The notes under the pieces were generated by a model. That model made no database searches. It saw only the letters and a list, made by a program, of their open reading frames with translations, and was not told the origin of the DNA. Shown in pieces: positions 52,289-62,735 of a stretch of 64,000 nucleotides of DNA (its first letter is position 1; every line of letters begins with the position of its first letter). Source of the stretch: Phalacrocorax aristotelis (lineage: Eukaryota; Chordata; Aves; Suliformes; Phalacrocoracidae); NCBI RefSeq assembly GCF_949628215.1, contig NC_134311.1, forward strand, positions 78,424,090-78,488,089, read 5' to 3'. The position numbers and the translations under genes are program-made.

Positions 52289-54759
52289 CTAAAAGACAAA
52301 AGAAGGAAAATAAAAATGCAATTTATTTCAAGGACTTCATTTCCTAAAACAGCTGTAGCCAGGGTACCATGCAGTAGGCTTTTGATAGGGTAAAGCAGTC
52401 AGTCTATCCAGTGCAAAACTTACCACTTTTATTTCTTTTTCTGCTCAGACACAGCAACTCTAAGCCACATACACATACACACAGGTACTGATGGAGCTCT
52501 TCAGATGTTTGGGACTGATGCCTGATAGGCATTCTCCATTTCTTCAGGATAAAAAATGCAATATCAAGCAAGAAGCATCTACTGTACCAAAGCCTGTCCA
52601 CAGTCTGCTGAGAGGCTAATGAGTGTCTAGCGACTACAGAGTCTTTGAGGGGAAAAGTTGCACCTACCAGAAGGGCCCAGAGAAGGTAGTATTGGAAAAG
52701 AGGATACTTCGATAATTCGGCCAACTACCATTATATTTGGGTGAGATTATCTCAATCCATGAGTTCCTACAGAACAGCACTGTTGGTAAATCTATTTTGT
52801 AAACTGCAATAACACATGTGTAGGGATAAACATCTGAAAGAGTAAGAGGACACAAAAAGCTCTTTACTTAAGGACCTCTCCCTCCCTCCCTGTAAATAAA
52901 CATACTTCTTGTTATATCAAAAAATTACACCCCTACTTCCACTAGGCTGATACAGGATGACACATTTTTGGTGATACCATGCCAACCACTTGTACCTTAG
53001 AGTTCATACATATTCTTCTGGTTTTGGACAACAGAGATAACAAAGGCCTTGCACATACCTAGAGTTAGGGAGCAATGTCAGAATCTCGCAGGGAAATTTT
53101 GAAGTCCTGATTTCTTAAAGACTGATAGGTCTTAATGAGTTCTCTTCAGGCTTGAGGGCTTTGAATGTTTGAATAAAGCAAAGACTTTTAAGATAATTAT
53201 ATGTTTAAAGTGAACAGAAGTTAGGATTTCCCAGGCTGTGGAATTTACAGGAAGGAATTAGGTCATATTGTACTTTCTTTAGCCCACCAGAGCACATTAA
53301 CTTGGAAATCTTCCATTACCGTAAGGGCTGACTTAGGAAATGTAGCACATTAGAAGCAAGCACATCAGAAGAACCCAGTATAGTAAAAGAGCTTAATGTC
53401 AAATGGCATATATCCTAAAAGCTAGCCTAACTCTATGCAGCTGAGCAGGATTCCACTACATTCTGTGCGCCACTGGGTAAGACAAAGAGAAATTAGTAAT
53501 TCTCTGTACCATCTGAGAAGTATGCAGAAAAGCAATTCAAATCTCCCTGTCTTCAGCAGAACATTGGCAGCAGTGTCACATTCTCACCCCTTCTTTTTAT
53601 TTTAAGCACTGCAAGTCAGCAAGCAGTGCAAAGCTGTTACTCATGTATCCCTCATCCCATACCAAACAGAGAAGACAAGGACATAACCTACATTTTCCTG
53701 TGCACAGAATCAGTGAGGGAGACGTGCTTAAAACTCATGTAGACCTGGAGCAACAAATTGTATTTGCTGTAGCCTTGACTGCTTAATGCTATGCGCTTGT
53801 ATAGCTCCACTTTCAATTTAGATTCTCAGTGCACCACACAGACCTTTAATAAGCCTTGTGGATTTTCGCTAAGGTTACTAAACCACTGGGTTTAGATATG
53901 GTAAGGGATTAAGCATCATTGAAGCACTTAAATTCAGTGCAATGCTGTAAATGCAAAGGGGCAACACAAAAATACCCTGCTTTACTCTGTCCAGTGAGCT
54001 CCATTGGCAACCTAACTTTTTTGCCTGATTCTGTCTCTGTGGCTTCAGAGGTACATCTTATTCAACTCATTAGTCTTCTGATGAACATACAGGACCACAA
54101 AAGACAAAATATAGATATTTTATTATATCTCAGAATCGCATTTGCCTACTTCTTCGTGAGTGCTGTTAACTTGTGAAACTCACTGCTGCAGGAAATTGTA
54201 GAGGTTGAAAGTACAAATGAGTTCAGAAAAGATCTAAACAAGTTAACAGAGAGGTCTGTTGTCCACTCTGACTACTGTAGTCTAGTCACCACCTACCACT
54301 CAGCAAGTCCCCATGCCAGTATTTGTTATCAGGAAGGGCTAATCTTTTTCCTTCATTTCTTAGCCTTCACTGCTGGCCACTGTCAATCATAGAGCCTTAT
54401 GGATGGATGGACACTTGCTATGAGTCAGTCTGGACTGATCTTCTTCTTCAGTTACGCTCAGTAGAAGAGCTGGCATATAATATTACAAATAATATTACTC
54501 TGTATTTTATTCTAAATAGTGATACTGAGCCTGACCAAGATGTCTCAATGTATGTGAAATGCCTCCAGTTTTTTTCAAAAGGACCTCAGATTGAATTCAG
54601 ATGTGACTACTTGCACATATAAAAGAACTTCAGGAATCCTTCATGAGATCCCTATGGACGGGATCTCTTAAGCTTTGTATCTCTGACAATCTTATTGTAA
54701 GATAACATTTTCTTCCTTCCTGAGAAATATCCTTTTAGCAAACATTCATTCATACTTAC
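52289..54759 (-). other. ST8SIA5: ST8SIA5 intron 2
   Basis: About 2.5 kb. The only recognised content is an old CR1-like relic near 54165-54415; the rest appears unique. Confidence 0.8.
54165..54415 (+). mobile_element. Ancient CR1-like LINE relic (3' part)
   Basis: ‘GTGAAACTCACTGCTGCAGG’ followed by ‘AAATTGTAGAGGTTGAAAGT’ and ‘AAATGAGTTCAGAAAAGATC’ parallels the old CR1 subfamilies shared with turtles and crocodiles (ggaattcattgccacaggaggttgtggaggccaaaag…gggttcaaaaaag). Further on, ‘CACTGCTGGCCACTGTCAAT’ and ‘TTATGGATGGATGGAC’ match the typical ending (attggccactgtcagaagacaggatactgggctagatggacc). It is strongly diverged. Confidence 0.6.
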
Positions 54760-54852
54760 ATAGACAAAACCTTCACCTCAATGATGTCCTGCCGTAATTC
54801 CAGGCATTTTGTAGAGTTGTATTCCAAAGGCCCTTCATAAAATTCAAAATAC
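54760..54852 (-). CDS. ST8SIA5: ST8SIA5 exon 2 (stem region)
   Basis: This 93-nt exon encodes YFEFYEGPLEYNSTKCLELR followed by QDIIEVKVLS, about residues 45-74. It is the start of the lumenal stem after the membrane anchor. It contains one N-glycosylation sequon (NST). Acceptor CTTCAG|G and donor AT|GTAAGT are strong. Both flanking introns are phase 2, so the exon can be skipped without changing frame. That agrees with the known 31-residue-shorter mammalian isoform. Confidence 0.93.
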
Positions 54853-56885
54853 CTGAAGAAGGACAAGAAAAAAGATTATAAATAACGCTTAGACTGGAAT
54901 ACTTGTCTTACATATCAACTGAAGTTTGCTTGAAGTTGTGATTTATGATTTCTGCCTAACAAGACTACACTGACGGGCCCACAGGCAGGTTACTGCTTCA
55001 CAGGAAAACACAGATGTTGCTGGTTGTAGAAAAGCCACCCATGCCTTGTTTGTCCATCTCTACAAAAGTTCCTCTATCTTGTAGGCACCAACAAGCTACC
55101 TTTTCCAGCAGTCAGCACGTGGCAGCTGCCACTGAAAGTTGGAGGAAAGCACTGATTGCTTAAGGAACACCGTTCCCATCCTTCGGGTGTCTGAATGTGC
55201 TGACAGTTTAAAAATCAGTTCCTTAAATTTTGCTGTTAGGTGGAAAGCAAAGTGCTAGAGGTTGCATTTTGCCCATGGAGACTGTTGCATACCTCTAAGC
55301 TATTGAGTTTTTTGTTGGGATTTACTTTTCTGGTATATTTGGAGGGGATTCTTAAAAAAAATTGAAATGGTTTTGAGAACAAAAGGATTCGAATACTCAC
55401 AGCACAAATGACAGAAATATTCTTAACTAAAATATAGCAATAAATGTTTACTTTTTTGGTTAAATTCCAGCCATCAGACTGGAGTGAAGGGAAACAAAAA
55501 CACAATGGTAGATACTCATGTTTAGGGGCCAGAGAAAACACAGGCTGTCCAGTGAATTCAATGAGACTGTACTGAAACGACAAGAAAGATTTAGGGTTTA
55601 AACCAACCTTTGTATCAGTTTAACCACTTATCATCAGAAGTCTGTATTATGAACTAATTCCTAAGAACTGCACATACTCCTAAAGCAGTTATGGCATAAT
55701 GAAGAAATACAAGGAGATGAACTGGAGGAATAGGTATTATGACCAAAGATAGAGCAAGTTATTTTGATGGATCCTTTAAAATCTCAGAATTTATGAGGCT
55801 GTAACTCTAAACTATCTTTCAAATTTTCAATATAAAAGAAAAGTATAAGATTCCTGGAAGAGAAATGTAGCATTTTGGTTTTGCATTATTTTAAAAGAAC
55901 AACAAAATTCATGTTTGACCTGAATGTCTGTTCAGTTCTGAACATATAACCCTAAAGTAGGAAAGCCTTGTTAGTTTCCTTAGTAGTTTATGCTTATAGT
56001 TAATAAAAAAATTTGCGAGATCCAATGTTTGATCTGTTCTGGAGAAGTGGTAAGCATTCACACCTCCCAGGGGAACCGTAGGAAGGGAGAGCATCCAGAA
56101 AATAACATCTCCTGCTACCTCCAACAGGGCCTTCAAAGGCCAGAAGCATCTAAAAACATACAGCTTCTGAATTTTGCCTTGTAAGTACATCCAGAAACCA
56201 ATCTGATAGAGCAGGGAAGAGGCAAACCTACAGAAGGGAGAAAGGGAATATTGTATGCAACTGGAAAAAGCCCAAGAGCTTCCCAAAGCAATCTGCTACC
56301 AACTGGGAACATTTCTATCCTGTCAAATGGTACTTTAAGATGTGTCTCCTTCACCTCTCCCTGAGGTTTTCAACACCTCAGCTTTGCCAAATCCCAAACC
56401 AATCATTTCTGTGATCCAGTGAGAGGCACAAACTTTGAGACTGAAAGGAAGAAGGACACACTTAGGAGGTGGCAGGAGAATAACATAAATTCCTAATAAA
56501 GAAAACTTTAAAAAATATGACTATTTGGAAATGTGTTTGCATAGTCTTCAAGCCAACAAATATGTTTTTATGAGTTTTGTAGAGGACATTATGTATTTAA
56601 AGTGCTCCATAATCTATGACAAAGCTGGGTGTCCTGGTTTCAGCTGGGATAGAGTTAAATTTCTTTGTAGTAGCTAGTATGGGGCTGTGCTTTGGATTTT
56701 TGCTGGAAACAGCGGTGATAATGTGGAGGTGTTTTAGTTGTTGCTAAGTAGCGCTTACACTGGTCGAGGACTTTTTCAGCTCCCCGTGCTCTGCCGGGGG
56801 CACAAGAAGCTGGGAGGGGGCACATCGGGACAGCTGACCCAAACTGACCCACGGGGTATTCCGTATCATATGGTGTCATGCTCAG

Positions 56886-56893
56886 TATATAAA
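56886..56893 (+). promoter_or_regulatory. TATA box of the outer LTR
   Basis: TATATAAA at the expected place in the LTR, about 255 bp from its left end. The nested LTR begins 17 bp after it, so it now separates this TATA box from most of the former transcribed part. Confidence 0.7.
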
Positions 56894-56909
56894 GCTGGGG
56901 AAGAAGAAG

Positions 56910-57451
56910 TGTGGGATATCTGGAAAGCCAAGGACACGTAGTGAACAACCCAGGATCAGACTGTGTGGATTTAATCTGCCTGTGAAAAAGAAGGCCTCAA
57001 GGATGTTGCAAGTTAAAACCAATGTATGTAGCTATTACTAACAAATGTGATTTTGTATTTCCCAAGGCTTACAAAGTAGCATTGTACAAACTTACTGTGG
57101 GGACGTGCAGGATGGCATTACGTCTTCCTGAGAAGTTGCAAATTCCAAGGTTGGCCACAGACGCTACTCAACAGGGGCCGCATCCCATCCCATCGGCGGG
57201 AGTGTCTCATTATAGGGTAGCAAAACCAGGACAATCCACATTCGGGAGTTGCTGATGCTGCTAGTGGCTATCCTTATGATAAAGCCCAAGGCTATACTGA
57301 CCAATTAACAATAGGCTTGTGTGTAATAAACAATAGGCTTGTGTGTAATAAGTTGATTACAGAGCTATATTAACCGTGCTGTGTCTGTAATAAACTGGTA
57401 TTTGCTTGATCACATTGGTCATGTGCTGTGTCCGTGACTTCCGCGTCAGCA
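56910..57451 (+). mobile_element. Nested solo LTR, ERVK-like, 542 bp
   Basis: Begins TGTGGGATATC and ends CCGCGTCAGCA, giving the TG…CA ends of an LTR. A perfect 6-bp duplication AAGAAG flanks it (56904-56909 and 57452-57457), the length typical of ERVK/alpharetrovirus-like integrases. The text on either side rejoins exactly as the outer LTR. AATAAA occurs at 57325-57330 and 57389-57394, supporting plus orientation. A 22-bp unit is duplicated at 57309-57352. The class assignment rests on duplication length, not on sequence match. Confidence 0.85.
57309..57352 (+). repeat. 22-bp tandem duplication inside the nested LTR
   Basis: CAATAGGCTTGTGTGTAATA plus AA (57309-57330) is repeated as the same 20-mer plus AG (57331-57352). 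The first copy holds an AATAAA; the second has AATAAG. Confidence 0.95.
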
Positions 57452-60400
57452 AAGAAGGAAGGGGGGACATTGGGAGTGATGCTGTTTGTCTTCCCAAGTA
57501 ACCGCTACGTGTGAGGGAGCCCTGCTTTCCTGGAGACGGCTGAGCAACCTGCCTGCCCGTGGGAAGTGGTGAATGAATTCCTTGTTTTGCTTTGCTTGTG
57601 TGTGCGGCTTTTGCTTTACCTATTAAACTGTCTTTATCTCAACCCATGAGTTGCCTCACTTTTACTCTCCCGATTCTCTCCCCCGTCCCACCAGGGGGGA
57701 GTGAGCGGCTGCGAGGTGCTTGCCTGCTGACTGGGGCTAAACCACGACACTGGGAAAAGACTTGTTTGGCCTCCAGAAGGGAGATAAAGTTCATGCAACT
57801 TGAACCTTCACCTGGTTTCTTACCAAAAGGTGTGGGCCCTCCTTCCAACTCAGTTGTTCACCTGGACATTCACTCTTTACTAAAGAGTGGCCTAAATACA
57901 TTGCACTGCACATCTCCTGCGTGCCTGGCTTGTTGAGCTGGAGCTGAGCAATTTGTGTATTTTGAAAGCTGCTCCAGCTGAAGTTGGATTAAGAGCTCAC
58001 CTGATTACACCAGGGCAAAGCCCTGCATGGATGTACTCCAGATAGATTTCCAAAACTAAACTGAAATTTCTTTCTGTGGAGCCAACACCACAGGACTTCT
58101 TGCTGAACACAGAAGAATTTTATGGGGGTGAAGGAGTTCCCTCTGGCTACCAGTCCAGACAACGTTTTCGTCCTCCTGCAACCCTCATTTTTCTTAGTGT
58201 GTTTTGCAGTATCCATTCCTTACTTTTTGTTCTTTGAGTCAGGCAAGACTGGGACCCTGAATGCGCATGTTCGGCACAGTAGCTAAAGGCAGGCATACAT
58301 CGCCATGCAACACTCAGCACATTACACACAACTCCTACCTCTTTGGGCATAAGGGGGATAGCAATGGCTATCAGCCTCATCCTCGCCTTTCACCTAACAC
58401 TGGTTGTCAGTACCCTGTATGTGCCTCAGGACAGATAAGAATGGCAAAAATCTAGATTAACTTGTGTTTTTATCTTTCCTGCACAGCTCTGGCTCTGCTG
58501 CTAAGTGAGAGAACTGCAGCTCAGATGTCAAGCTGCACATGCTATCACATGGGAAAGCTGGCTTCAGCCTGTGGCACTGGAGACAAAGATGTCATTTTAT
58601 GAAACACAGATGAAATTTTCTGAGTCCCAGAGATTCCCGTTGGTCATTGCCTGTTTACCCAATCCACAAACCAAAACCAGAAATGGAAAAGGATGTGTTA
58701 CCAAAGCAGCAGAAGGGTAAGGAGGACAGGATTAGGTAAAAAATAAACCACCCCTGGATCAGAAAGGAAATGCATGAGGCAGTATTGCATTTTTAGGAGA
58801 GTTATTCCACTAGCCTACAGCTCCAAAAAGCACAGGACTGTCCTGTAAGTCACTAACTCTCACAGTAGCTCCAGCTTTTCCAGCAGAGTCACTGGCAACA
58901 GCAAATTCACCACTTGGCACCTTGTGGGAGTGCAGAGGGAGGATCCATGAAACAGGCCAGATGACACACTGCCAGTGGGACACCTACATGCCTCCCACAG
59001 CAAAGGCAGGGGACGCTGCCGCCAGTGTCCCTTCTGCACCGAGTGGGGAGAAGATGCTACTGGCCAAGGAGTGAGCTTGATTGAAACCAACTCATCCTGC
59101 CTGAGCTGCTGAACAATCGTCACCTGGGCTGTCATTCATACACCCTGAACCACATCTGAAGCAGCCAGCCAGATGCTAAACCTCCTTAGTGTTAATGCTA
59201 CTGATGCTGTAGCACTTAGTTTGCAAGCATTAATAACTCTAGAGCGGCATTAAAGAATACACGAGATGGTATATAGGCGATACACACAAAAAAAATTTCT
59301 TCTCTTTCTTTCAAGGGTGTTTTGTGCTATTTATTTGCTTCACAGTAATTCCCCTCCTGCTACAGGCGCTGAGGCAAATTAACAGAAGCAGCTCCCCAGA
59401 GCACCAGCCAACCTCTTCCCACAGAAATGCTTCACATTGTACTTTCCCAGAATACAGCTTTTCCACAGCACTGGCCTCTAGCACAAGGAACATGGGTTCC
59501 CTCAGCCCCCACGGATGTCCTTTAAACCCAGCTCCTCTGCTCAGCAGGGTCTGGTCCTGCTGGGTGTGTTTGGAGACCAGCCCCCACGCTCTCCCAGAGG
59601 AAGCGTCAGTCTCACCCACTCTCTGGGCTCTGAGTGCTGCTTCTGCTTATTAACTCCCACTCTAATCCATGTAGTTCCCTGTGAACGAAGACGCATTTGC
59701 CTGTCAGAAAGCTTAATTAGCACAAATGGAAACTGTCCTCCCCATCACCTTCCTCAATCTGATATCCAGCTAAGAAGCAAGGGTGTAGTGCAGTTTATTT
59801 TGATTTCTGTTCTTGATTAGTGACAAATGACAAACCTGGCTACACTACCCCTTTTGCCATAGAAAAGGGCTGTGTTTCAGCTTTCCAAGAATGACAGTCA
59901 TATTTTATATCCATAAAACAGTGTTGACATGTCACCACCAGAATGTCCTCTGCTGCATTGACTTTGACTCCTCTGCTGAGATCTAAACAGCTTTTATCCC
60001 TCAAAGGTCACAAGTCTACAGGAAAACCAATGCAAGAATTCATTCTTCTTTACAGTAAGGAACACAACTACAACTGAATCACAACAAATGTCATACCTGC
60101 ACGTGGGATTGCACTTTCCCGGGGTACTGGGTACTACACACCACTCATGGCTCTATGTCCTTCCAGTTCAACTGAAGCTTTCAAATCTATGACATTTTCC
60201 AGGATCAAATCCTGTATCTGAACATCACACAAGCTGCAAGTGCCCAGAGAGTACTCTTTTTTTATGGTTCACAGTACTGAATACCCAGAAATGAGATGCT
60301 ATTCACTCGGTAATTTTCCATTTTTGACTAGCTGAGACTTTATTTTTCCCTAACCTTCATGTCTCCCATTGCAAGCTCACTTCCAGCTGAGCAGCTTACT

Positions 60401-62118
60401 GAGCTCGCTAGTGAGAGAAAGATTTGGTTTCCCAGTACACTAGCTAACTCTTAGGTCTTTGATAATCTCCAGTTGGGCTGCTCCTGCTTTCATCAAAAGA
60501 AAGATTTTCTTGATCATGCTACATGAATTAAAAAGCCTGAGACTTCAATCCTGCCTTCAACTGATATTTGGATTGAAGCACTGATTTGTCTGACACAGTG
60601 GACAAAGGTTTTAAAATATAATTGAGTGTAATTGTCGGGCATCTTTTAAACAAGACCATTTTCTCCTGACGCCTTCCCATTTAACTTGTTCCTACAGTGC
60701 TGGTTCTGTACTGTTCGCAGGGAGGCTGCAGCACTTACACTGCAAGAGCACAGTGTAGCACAGGAAGGATTCCACCTACCCTGCAGGAAAATCAAAGATC
60801 TTTCCAAAAATACACGTTATCCAGTGACTAAGAAATGAGAATAAATGAACCAAGCCCTGCAGGCTTCCACTAAATACTTATTAAGAGAACTGTCCAATTA
60901 GCAGTGCCTGTACTCATCAGTATGGGCAGATCCATGGCCAGCCTTGGGTCTAGATTCACCTTCCCTACTCAGGAACCTTGCAAGTGTGTCAGAGCACACT
61001 CCCCAGAGCATGCATGGGCTCGCATTCATCTGGCAGGGTCAGCATGGGATCTTCAGACCCATGTAGCAAAAACAGTGCTGAGGTGGAACATATCATGGCC
61101 ATATGGGCTCTGGAAAACCCATTCAGAGCAAAGCAAACTAGGTGTTGACTTCATCAGAAAGTACATTCTGGGTGAACCACCAAATCCTGCTAGCCTTTGC
61201 TTCTATTAATATTTCTATGCAACAACATAAAAAATGACAAGATTTCATCAAAAGGTTTAAGGACCTGAAATCAATACAGTGATCTTTTTCCCCAAAGAGT
61301 GCATCCTGTCACGCCCATGGTATATTCTCCTAAGATTACTTTGACCCTATTTGGAAAGCATGATCCTCATTCAGCAGATGAACAAGCTGATGTGGAGGCT
61401 GATTGACAGGTAAGTCCATGTCAGGAAGGAACAGGGACCTTGGGTTCTGCTCTCATAGACACTGCCTAGACTACATGATTATCACCAAGAAAAAGAGCAG
61501 CCTCTGACATTGAGGGAAGTCATAATGCCACTACACTACACCTAGCAAAAGAAAACACCTGTGGACGAACTGATGTTAAATGAGATCCCCCTGCTGTGAG
61601 AATTGGCAAGTGAAGCAGAAATGTTTGATGCCCTTTGATTAATTTACACTTCACTAGGGATGCGGCACAAAAAAATCACATTGCTGCATGTGTTGTTTCT
61701 GCTGTTCGAGAGCCTGTGTTGACTTTATACCAGGATGGTGCTTGAAAGACTGAACTGAAAGAGAAGATGCTGTGGGCATGAGGGAGGAGGCTGGAGAAGC
61801 AACAGTCTTCTTTTCTACAGGTTGATGAAACTATTTGACTACCTCCTCCTTGAGGACAACAAATATAAAAAAGATGGTTCTCATTCCTCCTGGCTACCAT
61901 GTGCTGATGCTAATGTCACTGGCATTAACAGGTTTAATCTTTTACTACCTTCATCTCTAATGCTACTACATGTAGTAGGTGTCTAACTGATCAAGAACTT
62001 TCAGTATGTGACTGTAGCTGGGAACAAAATGCATCATTATAAACTGTGTCATGTGAAAAAATAAGAAAATATAAGCAAGAGAACATGGTCATACATCTTT
62101 GTATATGTTACGTGGTAA

Positions 62119-62400
62119 CAGCTCTTCTGAATTACTGCATCCAGTTCTGATATTTCAAGTGTGAGGGTTTCAGACACTGGCAAGAGGTACGAAAGGACCT
62201 GCAGAAAAGATTCAGGTTCCAAAAATTATGAGAGGCATATGAAGCTTAATCTAAACAAACGGTGACTGAGTAAGGAGACACTGCACCAGGAAGAAATTGC
62301 TACTAGCAGGAAGCTTTTCAATACAGCACAGCAAGGAAGGAAAAATTGTACCCGATGCCTGGAATCTGAAGATAGAAATGGCATCTTTAGTTCAAGGCCA
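62119..62400 (+). mobile_element. Possible ancient CR1-like LINE relic
   Basis: ‘TCTTCTGAATTACTGCATCC’ and ‘AGTTCTGATATTTCAAGTGT’, then ‘TGCAGAAAAGATTCAGGTTC’, and later ‘GCTTTTCAATACAGCACAGC’ follow the order of old CR1 text (ttactgcgtccagttctgg…agagaagagcaac…ctcttcaatctagc). Divergence is high, and the ends are uncertain. Confidence 0.4.
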
Positions 62401-62697
62401 GTTGTCTTTCTAGAAGAACTGGAGTAAACAAACAAAAGTCAGGAGCTGGAATTCTTGGACAGGGACTCATGCTACCCAAGAGATTCACATAGCTGGGATT
62501 AAAAGCTATTAACTCATGAACCTCCTGATCATCCACCTAGGATGTTTTGAAATGCTTGGCTAGATTTGTCTACTTACAGTGTCAGAAGTTTTTCTGGGTT
62601 TTGGTAATAGATGGCATCCGAAGCATCCATCCACCAAGACAAGGGCAATTTCCCAAGATACCCTGCCTATCTTACAAAAGAGATATTTTTACATGTG

Positions 62698-62735
62698 AAA
62701 AAAACCACAAACAAACAAACAAACAAAAAAACCCA
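62698..62735 (+). repeat. (CAAA)n simple repeat
   Basis: A-rich start followed by four CAAA-type units and an A7 run. No retroposon body is recognised beside it. Confidence 0.85.

Larger units (their letters stand above)
40444..54852 (-). other. ST8SIA5: ST8SIA5 gene, exons 2-7 (gene model; exon 1 not in window)
   Basis: ST8SIA5 (ST8Sia V) is a Golgi type II membrane enzyme that transfers sialic acid from CMP-sialic acid in alpha-2,8 linkage onto gangliosides (for example making GT1a, GQ1b and GT3 types), mainly in neural tissue. Six minus-strand exons (54852-54760, 52288-52202, 49070-48926, 46633-46521, 41990-41898, 40912-40444) join with GT-AG splice sites and compatible phases. They give 332 residues, equal to residues 45-376 of a 376-residue protein, assuming the usual 44-residue exon 1. 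Sialylmotifs L, S, III and VS are all present, with no frameshift or stop. The gene ends in the C-terminal CSCC. No CpG-rich first exon was seen between 54853 and 64000. Confidence 0.96.
56630..57749 (+). mobile_element. Solo LTR, avian ERVL type, interrupted by a second LTR
   Basis: Begins TGTCCTGGTTTCAGCTGGGA and ends GGGGCTAAACCACGACA, the well-known ends of a widespread avian LTR. It is flanked by a perfect 5-bp duplication CTGGG (56625-56629 and 57750-57754). TATATAAA lies at 56886-56893 and ATTAAA at 57622-57627, so it is plus-oriented. After removing the nested insert (56910-57451) and one copy of its target duplication, about 572 bp remain, forming a continuous LTR. No internal genes remain. 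It lies opposite in orientation to ST8SIA5. Confidence 0.94.

Noticed and set aside
56655..57255. Frames of 97, 67 and 77 codons
   Set aside because: They lie across the outer and nested LTRs and do not match retroviral proteins.
61350..61450. A further possible MIR-like segment around CAGATGAACAAGCTGATG
   Set aside because: The resemblance is limited to a short part and falls short of the other candidates.
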